Source: Pseudomonas sp. UFMG81 (GTDB lineage Bacteria; Pseudomonadota; Gammaproteobacteria; Pseudomonadales; Pseudomonadaceae). Taken from it: DNA of 59,105 nucleotides. Shown in pieces: positions 7,430 through 18,000 of the stretch (position 1 is the first letter of the stretch; each line of letters starts with the position of its first letter). Both the position numbers and the translations under genes were made by a program. The notes beneath the pieces were generated by a model that had not been told where the DNA came from, did no database searches, and was given only the letters and a program-made list of their open reading frames with translations. The stretch lies in assembly GCF_015354575.1 (NCBI RefSeq), contig NZ_JACAFQ010000032.1, forward strand, positions 1 through 59,105, read 5' to 3'.

Positions 7430-9090
7430 GCCGTCACTTGAAAACCCTGGCCGCTTTGGCCTGCGGTGCGTTCGCACCCGCCGTGTGGGCCGCCGACGCG
7501 CTCACCGGCGAGGTGCAGAAACAACCGCTTAACGTGGCCGCCATCGCCATGTTCGTGGCGTTCGTCGCCTTCACCCTCGGCATCACCTACTGGGCGTCCA
7601 AGCGTAACAAGTCGGCCGCTGACTATTATGCGGCCGGCGGCAAGATCACCGGCTTCCAGAATGGCCTGGCGATTGCCGGCGACTACATGTCGGCCGCCTC
7701 GTTCCTGGGTATTTCCGCGCTGGTGTTCACCTCCGGCTACGACGGCCTGATCTACTCCATCGGCTTCCTGGTCGGCTGGCCGATCATCCTGTTCCTGATC
7801 GCCGAGCGCCTGCGCAACCTGGGCAAGTACACCTTCGCCGACGTGGCCTCGTACCGCCTCGGGCAAAAAGAGATCCGCACCCTGTCGGCCTCAGGTTCGC
7901 TGGTGGTGGTGGCGTTCTACCTGATCGCCCAGATGGTGGGCGCCGGCAAGCTCATCGAGCTGCTGTTCGGCCTGGACTACCACGTCGCGGTGATCCTGGT
8001 CGGTATCCTGATGTGCCTGTACGTGCTGTTCGGCGGCATGCTCGCCACCACCTGGGTACAGATCATCAAGGCGGTGCTGCTGCTGTCGGGTGCCAGCTTC
8101 ATGGCGCTGATGGTGATGAAGCACGTGGGCTTCGACTTCAACACCCTGTTCTCCGAGGCGATCAAGGTGCACGCCAAGGGCGAGGCGATCATGAGCCCGG
8201 GCGGTCTGGTCAAGGATCCGATCTCGGCGTTCTCGCTGGGCCTGGCGCTGATGTTCGGTACCGCCGGCCTGCCGCACATCCTGATGCGCTTCTTCACCGT
8301 CAGCGACGCTAAAGAAGCCCGCAAGAGCGTGCTCTACGCCACCGGCTTCATCGGTTACTTCTACATCCTGACCTTCATCATCGGCTTCGGCGCGATCCTG
8401 CTGGTCAGCACCAACCCCGACTTCAAGGATGCCGCTGGTGCCCTGATCGGCGGCAACAACATGGCGGCGGTGCACCTGGCCGATGCCGTGGGTGGCAGCG
8501 TGTTCCTCGGCTTCATCTCGGCGGTGGCCTTCGCCACCATCCTGGCGGTGGTCGCCGGCCTCACGCTCGCCGGTGCCTCGGCGGTGTCCCACGACCTGTA
8601 CGCCAGCGTCTGGCGCAAGGGCAAGGCCAACGACAAGGACGAGATCCGCGTGTCGAAGATCACCACCATCGCCCTGGGCGTGCTGGCGATCGGCCTGGGC
8701 ATCCTGTTCGAGAAACAGAACATCGCCTTCATGGTCGGCCTGGCCTTCTCCATCGCCGCCAGCTGCAACTTCCCGGTGCTGCTGCTCTCGATGTACTGGA
8801 AGAAACTGACCACCCGCGGCGCCATGATCGGCGGCTGGATGGGCCTGGTCAGCGCGGTTGGCCTGATGATCCTCGGCCCGACCATCTGGGTGCAGATCCT
8901 CGGTCACGAGAAAGCCATCTACCCGTACGAGTACCCGGCGCTGTTCTCGATGATCATCGCCTTCGCCGGCATCTGGTTCTTCTCGGTCACCGACAAGTCC
9001 AAGGCTGCGGATGATGAACGCGCGCTGTTCTACCCACAGTTCGTCCGTTCGCAGACCGGCCTGGGTGCCAGCGGAGCGGTTTCCCACTAA
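7426..9090 (+). CDS. actP: cation/acetate symporter ActP
   Basis: ActP is a sodium:solute symporter (SSS) family permease that takes up acetate and other short carboxylates. The protein is 554 aa with an N-terminal signal-like segment (ending AVWAAD) and about 13 membrane helices. Family motifs include ADYYAAGGKITGFQNGLAIA and GDYMSAASFLGIS near the N terminus and GTAGLPHILMRFFTV in the middle. It overlaps yjcH by four bases and is closed by a strong terminator at 9108-9133. Confidence 0.95.
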   Translation: MSRHLKTLAALACGAFAPAVWAADALTGEVQKQPLNVAAIAMFVAFVAFTLGITYWASKRNKSAADYYAAGGKITGFQNGLAIAGDYMSAASFLGISALVFTSGYDGLIYSIGFLVGWPIILFLIAERLRNLGKYTFADVASYRLGQKEIRTLSASGSLVVVAFYLIAQMVGAGKLIELLFGLDYHVAVILVGILMCLYVLFGGMLATTWVQIIKAVLLLSGASFMALMVMKHVGFDFNTLFSEAIKVHAKGEAIMSPGGLVKDPISAFSLGLALMFGTAGLPHILMRFFTVSDAKEARKSVLYATGFIGYFYILTFIIGFGAILLVSTNPDFKDAAGALIGGNNMAAVHLADAVGGSVFLGFISAVAFATILAVVAGLTLAGASAVSHDLYASVWRKGKANDKDEIRVSKITTIALGVLAIGLGILFEKQNIAFMVGLAFSIAASCNFPVLLLSMYWKKLTTRGAMIGGWMGLVSAVGLMILGPTIWVQILGHEKAIYPYEYPALFSMIIAFAGIWFFSVTDKSKAADDERALFYPQFVRSQTGLGASGAVSH

Positions 9091-9107
9091 TCCATTCGGC
9101 CCCATGA

Positions 9108-9133
9108 AAGACGCCCCGCTTGCGGGGCGTCTT
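9108..9133 (+). terminator. rho-independent terminator after actP
   Basis: AAGACGCCCCGC (9108-9119) and GCGGGGCGTCTT (9122-9133) form a perfect 12-bp stem, followed by CGTTT. It separates the backbone acetate operon from the fimbrial block. Confidence 0.85.
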
Positions 9134-9290
9134 CGTTTCTGCTCATTGCCTGGGAATTTTCCACAAGACGTTCGGAGCGCTCCTAACTGCCCGCCCTCAG
9201 GGTTTACGAATAATCCATGTGCCAACGCTGAAAACCCTTGGCGCGTTTTCCTGCGGCGCCAATTCGCAGGCAATCATGGAGATTCGTTAC

Positions 9291-9764
9291 GTGAGAAAAC
9301 CCTTGCTGGCCCTTCCTGTCGCAGCCCTGGTCGCCAGTTCGGCCTTTGCCGCCGACCCGATCGAAAAGCAGGTCATGGTCACCGCTACCGTGCCGACCGC
9401 AGCGTTCTATGTCGAACCGGTGGGCGACTGGATGAATGACCCTCAAGACCTCACCTGGATGCCTGTCAGCGGCAGCTTCCGCCCGCTCACCAAGCAGCTG
9501 CAGGCCAAGAGCACCATCGGCCCGATCACGGCGCACCTGCTCACCCCGCCGGCCATTGTCAGTGGCATCGACACCATCGGGCTCGCCGTCAAGGTTGGCA
9601 GCACCACGCTGGACACCACCCCCAAGGAAGTCCTCTCGGCCACCCAGGCAGCCCCAGGCACGTTGGTCGGTTTCGAAGTTGCCACCATCGAGCCCAGCGG
9701 CGGCTACAAGCCCGGCACCTACCGCGGCCTGGTCAACATGATGTTCGAGACCAAGGCGCCCTGA
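9291..9764 (+). CDS. CS1-type fimbrial major subunit (CooA/CblA-like)
   Basis: A 157-aa pilin precursor with a signal peptide ending VASSAFA-ADP. The mature N terminus IEKQVMVTATVPTAAFYV matches the donor-strand extension pattern of CS1 pilins, and the C terminus PGTYRGLVNMMFETKAP resembles their final beta strand. These subunits polymerise by donor-strand exchange on the alternate chaperone-usher pathway. I prefer the GTG at 9291, with GGAG 9 bases upstream; an in-frame ATG at 9276 is possible and would add five residues. It is the first gene of the block, as expected for a highly expressed major subunit. Confidence 0.88.
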   Translation: MRKPLLALPVAALVASSAFAADPIEKQVMVTATVPTAAFYVEPVGDWMNDPQDLTWMPVSGSFRPLTKQLQAKSTIGPITAHLLTPPAIVSGIDTIGLAVKVGSTTLDTTPKEVLSATQAAPGTLVGFEVATIEPSGGYKPGTYRGLVNMMFETKAP

Positions 9765-9797
9765 GCACCGCTGCGTTCATTCCTTCATCCGTCGTCG

Positions 9798-9836
9798 CTC
9801 TCCCTGCACCTTGGCCATTGAGCCAGGGCGGGGAGG
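9798..9836 (+). promoter_or_regulatory. imperfect hairpin between pilin and usher genes
   Basis: CCTTGGC (9809-9815) pairs with GCCAGGG (9822-9828), including one G-U pair, and weaker pairing extends outward through CTCC and GGGGAG. Partial attenuation between major pilin and usher is common in fimbrial operons and would give pilin excess. This role is inferred. Confidence 0.4.
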
Positions 9837-9872
9837 GTCGTACTTGCAGATCAGGCCAAGGTCGGGATTCAG

Positions 9873-12365
9873 TTGAAAACACATTCACACCGCTGGTGGC
9901 TGGTCTGGGCTGCCGGTTTTGCGTCTTTACCTGCCTGGGCCCAGGAACCTTCCGCGCCCCTGGCGGCGGTTACCCAGGCACAGGGCTTGCCGCGCGAATT
10001 CGAAACCCATTTTTTCGACGTGCCCCTGGCGGTCCGGGTCGACCTGGATGGCCGTTACCTGGGTGATGCGATGGTCGTGCTCGGGCGCGACGACCGGGTT
10101 CAACTGCTTGAGTTCACCGATGTACAGGACAGTCGTGAGGCACCTGCTGTCCGCCGTCGCTGGCTGGAACGGCTTGCCGATGGCCGGCCACTGGGTGATT
10201 GCCTGCGCGATTGCGTCGATGGTTTGCGGGCGATCCATTACAGCCTGGTCAATTCGCAACTGTCACTGCTGACCGGCAACGCCGAGCACCAGGCCGACCT
10301 GCCTCGTTTTCACAGCTTGCCGGAACACGCCGGGCATGGCGTGCTGCTGCGCAATCAGCTCAACGTGGTGAACGATGGGCATGACACCAGTGGCCATTTC
10401 AGCTTGCAAGGGCTGGGAAGCATCGGTCATTGGACCACCCTGGCCGATGCCCAGCTGGATCGCGGCAGCGACACCCATGACGGTACTCGCCACCGCATGA
10501 GCCAGCTGTATGGCGAACGCCTGAATGAGCAGCATTTCTTCCGCCTGGGCTACTTCACCCCGGGTGCCCAGGGTTTGACGCGCCAGCCCCGCCTGCTCGG
10601 CAGCAGCCCCGACACCACGCTGGGTTTGATGTTCGGCAGCAGCGACAGCCTGCTGGTCGATGATGGCCAGCCCAGCGCCACACCGATCTACGTCACGCCC
10701 AATCGTCCGGGTATTGCCGAGTTCCACCGCAATGGCGTGTTGATCAACAGCCAACCGGTGCAACCCGGGCTGCAGGCCCTGGACACCCGAGTGCTGCCGG
10801 GTGGCATCTACGAGGTGGAGGTGCGCCTGCTGGAGGATGGCCAGGAAACGTCGCGAACCCAGGCGTTCGTCTACAAACCCAGCAACTGGCGCAACCCCGG
10901 GAACCCGTGGCGCTACAACCTGTATGCCGGCCAGCAACGCTCGGTGCTGAGCAACTGGGCCGACGACCATGATGGCAGCCTCAGTGCCGGTGTGCTGGCC
11001 AACTACCTGCTTCATCCCCGCGCGATCATGGGCATGTCCGTCCAGCAGGTGGACCAGGCCATGCAATACGGCACATCACTGGACTGGGATGTGCGCGATC
11101 GTTTCAAGGTCTACGGCAACCTCTACCACACCAATGGGCAAGGCAATGGCTACGACTTGCAGTTGATTCGCAGCCACGACTCGGGCTCGCTGGTGTTCAG
11201 CCACAGCCGCTCGCGGGTGGACAGCCAACGTTACAGTCACCGCGACAGGCGTGCTACCGAGCAGGTCACACAAACCTCCCTTTCCGCCAGCCATCGCCTG
11301 GACCTGCGCAGCACCGCCACCGTGCGCCTGTCGCATGGCAGCGGTGCCGCCGAGGGTATGGGTATCGACCTGGGCTGGTCGTATTACGGCAAGCTGGCTG
11401 GCACCGATACCACCTGGCGCTTGTCGCTGTTCGACCGGCCAGGCACGACCAGCAGCGGCGAGTCGCGCAATCGGGGTGTCAACCTGAGCTTGAGCATGAA
11501 CCTCGGCGGCCCGGGGCGCAGGGTTTCAGCCAGCATCGGCAGCCGCACTTCGCGCGACGGCGGCCGTGACCAGAACGCTTCGCTGGCCTACCAGCAGGAT
11601 GTCGACCTGGGTGTGGTGCGCACCTTGGGCAGTACCCTCACGCTCGATCGGTACGGCGCCGGGTTTGCTGGCAATGCCCGGTTCCAGGGCCAGATGATGC
11701 ATGGCGATGCCTATGCCCAGAGTTCTTCATACAACGACCGGCTCAGCGCCGGGGTGAACCTGCAGAGCGTCATGGCGGCCGGGGATGGCGAGCTGGCCTT
11801 GAGCGGGCAGCTGTTGCCCCGGGATGCGGGGCTGATCGTCGATATCGAGACTGACCTGGACCACGTCGAGCTGCGTGCCGATGATCACCGTGGCCTGGGC
11901 GCGACCCTGCGACCAGGGCGCAACGTGATCCCGGTGGGCGCTTATCAGGCTGGCCATGTACAACTCGACTTCGTCGGCGACCACGATCCGGCGGCCGTCA
12001 TTCAGCCAGCCAGCCTGGACTATCACCTCAATCGGGGCGGGGTTGGTTATCGCAAACTGAGGGTGCTGCGCACGGTCACCGTCCTGGGGCGGCTGCTCGA
12101 CACGCATGGCCAGCCATTGGCTGGTGCCCAGGTGATCAACCATGCCAGCCGCAGCGTGAGCGAGGCCGGCGGGCACTTCGCCGTGGAGCTGAGCGAGTCG
12201 ACGCCCACCCTCGAAATTCGCCGCCAGGGGCAGCTCGCCTGCCTGTTCGAGCTCGACATGCAGCGCCTCGAGCGTGAAGGCAGCATCGTGCTGGCAGGCG
12301 ATCAGGCCTGTGTTGCGGCGGGCGTGGCCGAGGTTACCCACACACGCACAGGAGACGAATCATGA
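9873..12365 (+). CDS. CS1-type pilus outer-membrane usher (CooC/TcfC-like)
   Basis: An 830-aa protein with a signal peptide (WWLVWAAGFASLPAWA-QEP) and the layout of CS1-family ushers: a 24-strand barrel region in the middle and a C-terminal carboxypeptidase-like/plug segment (GRLLDTHGQPLAGAQVINHA). It exports and assembles subunits delivered by the chaperone. The start is a TTG at 9873; no in-frame ATG, GTG or better site lies upstream, and the signal peptide begins right after it. The RBS is weak. It overlaps the adhesin gene by four bases. Confidence 0.87.
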   Translation: MKTHSHRWWLVWAAGFASLPAWAQEPSAPLAAVTQAQGLPREFETHFFDVPLAVRVDLDGRYLGDAMVVLGRDDRVQLLEFTDVQDSREAPAVRRRWLERLADGRPLGDCLRDCVDGLRAIHYSLVNSQLSLLTGNAEHQADLPRFHSLPEHAGHGVLLRNQLNVVNDGHDTSGHFSLQGLGSIGHWTTLADAQLDRGSDTHDGTRHRMSQLYGERLNEQHFFRLGYFTPGAQGLTRQPRLLGSSPDTTLGLMFGSSDSLLVDDGQPSATPIYVTPNRPGIAEFHRNGVLINSQPVQPGLQALDTRVLPGGIYEVEVRLLEDGQETSRTQAFVYKPSNWRNPGNPWRYNLYAGQQRSVLSNWADDHDGSLSAGVLANYLLHPRAIMGMSVQQVDQAMQYGTSLDWDVRDRFKVYGNLYHTNGQGNGYDLQLIRSHDSGSLVFSHSRSRVDSQRYSHRDRRATEQVTQTSLSASHRLDLRSTATVRLSHGSGAAEGMGIDLGWSYYGKLAGTDTTWRLSLFDRPGTTSSGESRNRGVNLSLSMNLGGPGRRVSASIGSRTSRDGGRDQNASLAYQQDVDLGVVRTLGSTLTLDRYGAGFAGNARFQGQMMHGDAYAQSSSYNDRLSAGVNLQSVMAAGDGELALSGQLLPRDAGLIVDIETDLDHVELRADDHRGLGATLRPGRNVIPVGAYQAGHVQLDFVGDHDPAAVIQPASLDYHLNRGGVGYRKLRVLRTVTVLGRLLDTHGQPLAGAQVINHASRSVSEAGGHFAVELSESTPTLEIRRQGQLACLFELDMQRLEREGSIVLAGDQACVAAGVAEVTHTRTGDES

Positions 12366-13561
12366 GCCTGACAGGGCAGGTTGCCCGGCTGTTGTTCGGC
12401 CCGCTGCTGCTGATCGCGGCCATCAACGACAGCCTGCTGGCCGCAGAGGTGACCGTCACCGCGCGCTATCGCGGGCAGAGCAATGGCCAGTTCGAAAACA
12501 CCACGCCACCGGCCGGATACTGCACCGAGTGGCCGTGGGCTTGCCGTGACAGTTGGTCGGTAGCGTTGCCGCTCAGCTACAGCAAGCAAGTAAGCCATGG
12601 TGCCGCGGATGTCCGCGATCGGCATTACTTGCAAACGCCTACGGCGCGTCCAGTCGATGTGTTCCATGACGGCACTGGCGAGCACTTTCAGATGAGATTC
12701 GAGGTTGTTGCCGTAGGCTACGGCCATCGCGCGGCAAGGGAGAGTGAGCATCCTGTGGCTGGATGGGTTCGCGGTGGTTGTACTTGGCTTGAAGGCTGGA
12801 ACTTCGAGGAAGCAGGGCCCATCGAGGGTTTCGACCTGCTGGGCATCACCAACCCCGCGGCCCCCTCACCCTGTTACAGGGACCCCTACGCGGGGGAGCA
12901 GGGTAAGCGCCAGGACGTCGACATCTATAACCTGGGGATTTCCTACCGCCTCTACATGCCCAGCCCCACCCGTATACGCCAGGGGCTTTATCGTGGGCGC
13001 TTGCAGCTGCGAATCGGGGCCGGTGGCGATTTCGACTTCGGCAATCAGGTCAGCAACCTCAGCAGCGATACCCTGACGATCAATTTCGAGCTCGATGTGC
13101 AGCATCAGTTCGACCTGTGGTTTCCACCGGGTTCGGAGCGAGCGGTGTTGGAGCCGCCCGGCGGCTGGGTAGGCTGGCTCGGTGGCCGTGGCGCGCCGCA
13201 GCGGTTGTACCGCGACCTGCCGTTTCACCTGTGGTCCACCGGGCCGTTCAAGGTCTATGCCCGCTGTCAGCTCGATGTCGCGGGGCAATGCGGCATGCGC
13301 AACCCGGCGGGTCACCAGGTGCCTGTGAATATCGCGTTGACCCTGCCGGCCGGTGTCGAGTACCAGGGCGGGGCGGTCAATCGCCTGCCTGTTCCAGTCG
13401 GGCGCCACGCGGCGCTGTTGTTCGACCAGGTGACGGTTGTCAGCAACCGCCCGGGACAGATGCACTTCGACGTCAGCGGCGAGCCGCTCAGGCAGATGTT
13501 GCAGCAGGCGGGCAGCAAGTATGAGGGTGAAGTCACGGTTGTCTTCGACGCAGAGCTGTAG
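12362..13561 (+). CDS. CS1-type fimbrial tip adhesin (CooD-like)
   Basis: A 399-aa secreted protein placed after the usher, where CS1 clusters encode the tip subunit. It has an N-terminal signal ending DSLLAAEVTV, then a Cys/Trp-rich receptor-binding half (AGYCTEWPWACRDSW; later GGCTWLEGW). The C-terminal pilin-like domain ends in EGEVTVVFDAEL, a plausible final strand for chaperone or donor-strand contact. AGGAGA lies 6 bases before the ATG, which overlaps the usher stop. Receptor specificity cannot be read from sequence. Confidence 0.8.
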   Translation: MSLTGQVARLLFGPLLLIAAINDSLLAAEVTVTARYRGQSNGQFENTTPPAGYCTEWPWACRDSWSVALPLSYSKQVSHGAADVRDRHYLQTPTARPVDVFHDGTGEHFQMRFEVVAVGYGHRAARESEHPVAGWVRGGCTWLEGWNFEEAGPIEGFDLLGITNPAAPSPCYRDPYAGEQGKRQDVDIYNLGISYRLYMPSPTRIRQGLYRGRLQLRIGAGGDFDFGNQVSNLSSDTLTINFELDVQHQFDLWFPPGSERAVLEPPGGWVGWLGGRGAPQRLYRDLPFHLWSTGPFKVYARCQLDVAGQCGMRNPAGHQVPVNIALTLPAGVEYQGGAVNRLPVPVGRHAALLFDQVTVVSNRPGQMHFDVSGEPLRQMLQQAGSKYEGEVTVVFDAEL

Positions 13562-13673
13562 CGGGTATGTCTTTAGGAATTTTCTCGTTTCTTCTGGGAT
13601 CGGTCTGACGTTGTGGTGGCGAATAACGGTGAACAATGGACACCCGCTATTGCGTCAGGCCCTGAGGTCAATC

Positions 13674-14408
13674 ATGAAAACGATGAAAATGCTGTGTCTG
13701 CCCCTGCTCCTGATACCCCTTACGCTGCACGCCGCTCCGGAGCTGAATGTCGGCGGCCTTCACGACTACCTGCCGGGGGAGCGTAGCACCCTGCTCAAGC
13801 GCGTACGCAATGGCGGTGACATGACCGCCTTCGTCAAGGTCAGCGTCGCCGAACTGGTCTATGACGCAGACGGCGTGGCGCGTGAGGTGGCCATCGAGGA
13901 TCTGCCCCTCGAGCAGCGTGGGTTGGTCGCCAGCCCGGCGCGCCTGATCATCCCGGCCCGCGGCATGCAGGGGGTGCGCCTGCTGTATCGCGGCGAGCGG
14001 GACCGGGAGCGCTATTTTCGGCTGCGCTTCATCCCGGTGCTGCCCGAGCACGGCGATGGCTTTGCGATTGGCGATGAGCAGGCCAAGGAGTACCGCGACG
14101 ACCTGACGGCGGGGGTGAACGTGTTGGCGGGCTACGGCACGCTACTGTTCGTGCGCCCGAACCAAAGCCGGTTCGCGACACCGGTCAGGGGTGAGCAGGG
14201 GCGCCTGGTCATCGCCAACGAGGGCAACAGCACGGTGATTCTCGATCACTTCCGCCACTGCTCACCGGACGGGCGCGACTGTGTCGCGGCCACCAAGCAC
14301 CACCTGCTGCCAGGGAGGATGCGCGAGTTTGCCCAACAGCCCGGCCGTCACTACCGCTTCGACCTGATCGAAGGTGACAAGCGCCAGGAAATGACGTTCA
14401 AGGGTTGA
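13674..14408 (+). CDS. CS1-type fimbrial periplasmic chaperone (CooB-like)
   Basis: A 244-aa protein with a signal peptide ending LTLHAAPELNV and a two-domain immunoglobulin-like layout. The N-domain contains KRVRNGGDMTAFVKVSV and GMQGVRLLYRG, the C-domain RLVIANEGNSTVILDHF. It should hold unfolded pilins and deliver them to the usher. The ATG at 13674 has GAGG 7 bases upstream; the longer open frame back to 13437 overlaps the adhesin and lacks a signal. The 112-base gap before it has an A/T-rich patch and may carry its own promoter. Gene order pilin-usher-adhesin-chaperone differs from enteric coo (B-A-C-D). Confidence 0.85.
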   Translation: MKTMKMLCLPLLLIPLTLHAAPELNVGGLHDYLPGERSTLLKRVRNGGDMTAFVKVSVAELVYDADGVAREVAIEDLPLEQRGLVASPARLIIPARGMQGVRLLYRGERDRERYFRLRFIPVLPEHGDGFAIGDEQAKEYRDDLTAGVNVLAGYGTLLFVRPNQSRFATPVRGEQGRLVIANEGNSTVILDHFRHCSPDGRDCVAATKHHLLPGRMREFAQQPGRHYRFDLIEGDKRQEMTFKG

Positions 14409-14423
14409 GTCGCAGGAGGACCT

Positions 14424-15050
14424 ATGCAAAATGCCCTGGTGGTCGACGATCACCCCTTTATCCGCGCCAGTGTGTGCCTGCAACTGCGCCAGGAGCGCAT
14501 CGAAATCATCGGCCAGACCGACAACGGCGTCGACGCCGTGCAACTGGCACGTGAGCACGCCCCCGACCTGGTCATCCTCGACATCGTCATGCCCGGCCTC
14601 GATGGCCTGCAGGTCATGAGCCGACTGCGGGCGCTGGAGCGGCCGCCGAAGATCCTGGTGCTCACCTCGCAGCTGGCCGAGTGCTTCTCGTTGCGCTGCA
14701 TGCGCGCCGGCGCCGCGGGGTTCGTGTCCAAGGCCGACGACCTCTGCGAGCTGAGCAAGGCGGTGTTGGCCCTGCGTTCGGGCTACAGCTATTTCCCCGA
14801 AGTTTCCTTGGGGACGGTGCACCGCAAGGACCTCCACGCCAGTGAGGGGCAACGCCTGGCCTCGCTCAGCGATCGCGAAGTGATCATCCTCCAGCACCTG
14901 TCCCGGGGCCTGGGTAACAAGGCCATCGGCGAGGCCATGCTGCTCAGCAACAAGACGGTCAGCACCTACAAGGCGCGGCTGCTGGATAAGCTGCGGGTGG
15001 GCTCGGTGGTCGAACTGGCCGACCTGGCACGTCGCAACCAGCTGATCTAG
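14424..15050 (+). CDS. LuxR-type response regulator (RocA/BvgA-like)
   Basis: A 208-aa NarL/FixJ-family regulator. The REC domain (1-120) keeps the acidic pair VVDDH, phospho-acceptor Asp53 in ILDIVMPGLDG, Thr81 and Lys103. The C-terminal LuxR helix-turn-helix (about 143-208) contains LSDREVIILQHLSRGLGNKA and SNKTVSTYKARLLDKL. It starts 15 bases after the chaperone gene and ends 9 bases before the hybrid kinase, so it is the likely output of that kinase and probably controls the fimbrial genes, as RocA1 does for cup fimbriae in P. aeruginosa. The target is inferred. Confidence 0.9.
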   Translation: MQNALVVDDHPFIRASVCLQLRQERIEIIGQTDNGVDAVQLAREHAPDLVILDIVMPGLDGLQVMSRLRALERPPKILVLTSQLAECFSLRCMRAGAAGFVSKADDLCELSKAVLALRSGYSYFPEVSLGTVHRKDLHASEGQRLASLSDREVIILQHLSRGLGNKAIGEAMLLSNKTVSTYKARLLDKLRVGSVVELADLARRNQLI

Positions 15051-15059
15051 CGCCCGGTC

Positions 15060-18000
15060 ATGAAGGTGTCGCGCATGCTGCTGGCTTTTTTGCTGTGCTA
15101 CGCGTCGCTCGTGGCGGGCAACGAGTCGCCGCGCCTGTATGGTCGCTCGGTCGTCGACGGCCCGCGGCTGGTGCCGGATGAAACGCAACTGCGCTGGTTG
15201 TGGCAGCGACGCCAGTTGCACCTGGCGGTCGTGCGGCCAGACAACCCACCCTTGGACATCCTCGGTACCGGGCGCGAGTACGAAGGCATCGGCGCAGACT
15301 ACGCCGGGCTGCTGGGCGATCATCTGCAGGTGCCCGTGCAGGTCCATGTGTTCAGCTCGCTCAACGTCGCGATCAGTGCCCTGCGCGCCCGGGAAGTCGA
15401 CTTGGTGGCCAGCGTCAGCGCCCGGCAAGCCGTGGATGCCGGCCTGCACCTGTCGCAACCCTATGCCCAGGACCAGCCGGTGATGGTATTGCGAGAGGAT
15501 GAACCCGCCGCCAGCGTGCCCTTGCGTGTGGCCATGCGCGAAGGCTATCGGCCGCTGGGCAGCATCCTCGCGCGCTTCCCCCAGGCACAAGTCCAGGTCT
15601 TCCCATCGACCCGCACCGCCATGGGCGCCCTGGCCTTCGGCCAGGCTGACCTGTTCCTGGGCGGCGCGCTGGAAAGCCAGTACCTGATTGGCAAGGGGCT
15701 GGTCGGCGCGGTCGAGGCCATCGAAAGCCCCGATCTCGACAGCCAGCCATTGGGTTTTGCCATGCACCCGGCGGATGCCCCCCTGCACGCGCTGGTCGAT
15801 GCCGTGCTGGCCAGCATCGAGCCCCAGGAACATACCCGCATCCGCCGGCGCTGGGGTGGCCAGGGCTTGGTCGAGCGCGGCCCGTTGCAGTTGAGCGAAG
15901 AGGAGCAGCGTTGGTTGCAGGGCCAGGGGCCGGTACGGGTGCTGCTCAACGATCAGTACCCGCCCATCAGCTACCGCGACGGCGAAGGGCGTATGCGCGG
16001 CCTGGCGGTAGACGTGTTGCAGCGCATCGGCCGGCGCACCGGCCTTGAGTTCGAACTGGTCGCCGGAGGCACGCTGGAGCGCATGGTCGAGCGCGCCACG
16101 CGCGGTGAGGCCGACCTCATCGGCGGCCTTACCCTGAGCCCCGAGCGCGAGCGTTGGCTGACGTTCAGCCGCAGCTTTGCCAGTTCCGCCCGGGTGCTGG
16201 TCACCAATGACAATGAGCAGGCACCGTCGAGCCTGGAGCAACTGGCCGGCCAGCGCCTGGCGGTGACCCGTAGCGGCTACCCCAACGCCTACCTGCGTCA
16301 GCATCATCCGGCGATCCAGCTGGTCGAGGCCGACGGGCCGGTGGATGCCGTCTGGCGCGTGGCCAGCGGCCGCGCCGACGCCGCGCTGGTGCCCTTGATC
16401 GGCGCCCGCGCGCTGACCGAGCGCATGTACCCCACGCGCCTGAAGATCAGCGCCAGCCTGCCATTGGAGCCTGCCTACTTCGCCTTCGCCAGCCCACGCG
16501 GCGCGTTGGAGTTGCAGGCCATCCTTAACAAGGCGCTGCTCAGCCTCTCGCCGCAAGAGATGGATGCCCTGGCCCGGCGCTGGCGCAGCGAGGTGATCGT
16601 TGCCGACAGCTTCTGGCAACGCTACCGCGTTCAGGTATTGCAGGGGTTTGCCGCCGTCGCCGTGCTGCTGTTGCTGGCGTTGGCCTGGGTTCGTTACCTG
16701 CGTCGGCTGATCCGCGTGCGTGAGCAGGCCGAACGCGAGCTGGCCGACCAACTGGCGTTCATGCGCGTGATGATCGACGGCACACCGCACCCGATCTATG
16801 TCTGTGACCAGCAGGGGCGCCTGCTCACCTGCAACAGCAGCTATCTGCAGGCCTTGCAGCTCAAGCGTGAGGCGGTCATTGGCCAGCCGCTCGGCGAGGC
16901 GTTGGCCTGGCAGGGCGGCTGGCGCCAGGTGCTGGCCAGCGGTCGGGTGCAGATCGAGGACCTGCAAGTCAGCCTGCACGATGGCCGGCAGCAAACCCTG
17001 TACCACTGGATGTTGCCCTACCGTGGCCTGCGTGACGGCCAGGCCGGGGTGATCGCCGGCTGGATCGATGTCACCGAACGCCAGCACTTGCAGGCACAAT
17101 TGCGCGCGGCCAAGGACGAGGCCGACAGCGCCAACCAGGCCAAGACCCAGTTCCTCGCCACCATGAGCCATGAGATCCGCACACCGCTCAATGCCGTGCT
17201 GGGGATGCTCGAGCTGGCATTGCGCAAGGCCGAGCAGGGCATGCTCGACCGGCTGTCGATCGAAGTCGCCTCGGATGCGGCGCGCAGCCTGCTCGAACTG
17301 ATCGGCGACATCCTCGACGTCACCCGCATCGAGACCGGGCACTTGCAACTGGCGCCCCAACCCGTGCCGTTGTGCCAGCACGTGGCCACGGTGGTGCAGC
17401 TGTTCGAGCAACAGGCCCGCGGCAAGGGCCTGCAATTGGCGCTGGAGATGGAAGGGCAGAGCGATGTCGAGGTACTGCTCGACCCGCTGCGATTCAAGCA
17501 GATCCTCGCCAACCTGTTGAGCAACGCCATCAAGTTCACTCACCGCGGCAGTGTCCGCGTGGGCCTGCGTTGTACGCCCCAAGCCCAGGCGGTGGCAGTG
17601 GAACTGACAGTCGAGGACACCGGTATCGGCATCCCCGAGGCCGAGCTTTCGAGGCTCGGCGGGCTGTTCTGGCAGGCCAGCAACAACGGCCAGTCGGCCC
17701 GGCGCGGTGCCGGGCTGGGGTTGTCGATCAGCCGCACCCTGTGCCAGCTGATGGGCGGGCAAATGGACTTGCGCAGTACCCAGGGCGTGGGCACACGGAT
17801 CGACATGGTGCTGAGCCTGGAGCGTGCCGACGCCGGTGCGGCAACAACGCAGGTGCCGGCACCCAGCGGGGCCGCGAGCAAGGCCGCGAGCCTGCGCGTG
17901 CTGGTGGTCGACGACTACCCGGCCAACCGCCTGCTACTGGCCAACCAGCTGGGTTACCTGGGCCATCGCGCCAGTGTCGCCGAGGACGGCGCCCAGGGGC

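Noticed and set aside
14262..17762. 1166-aa minus-strand open frame
   Set aside because: It is antisense to the response regulator and hybrid kinase, is His/Gln/Ala-rich low-complexity in character and has no RBS or family motif.
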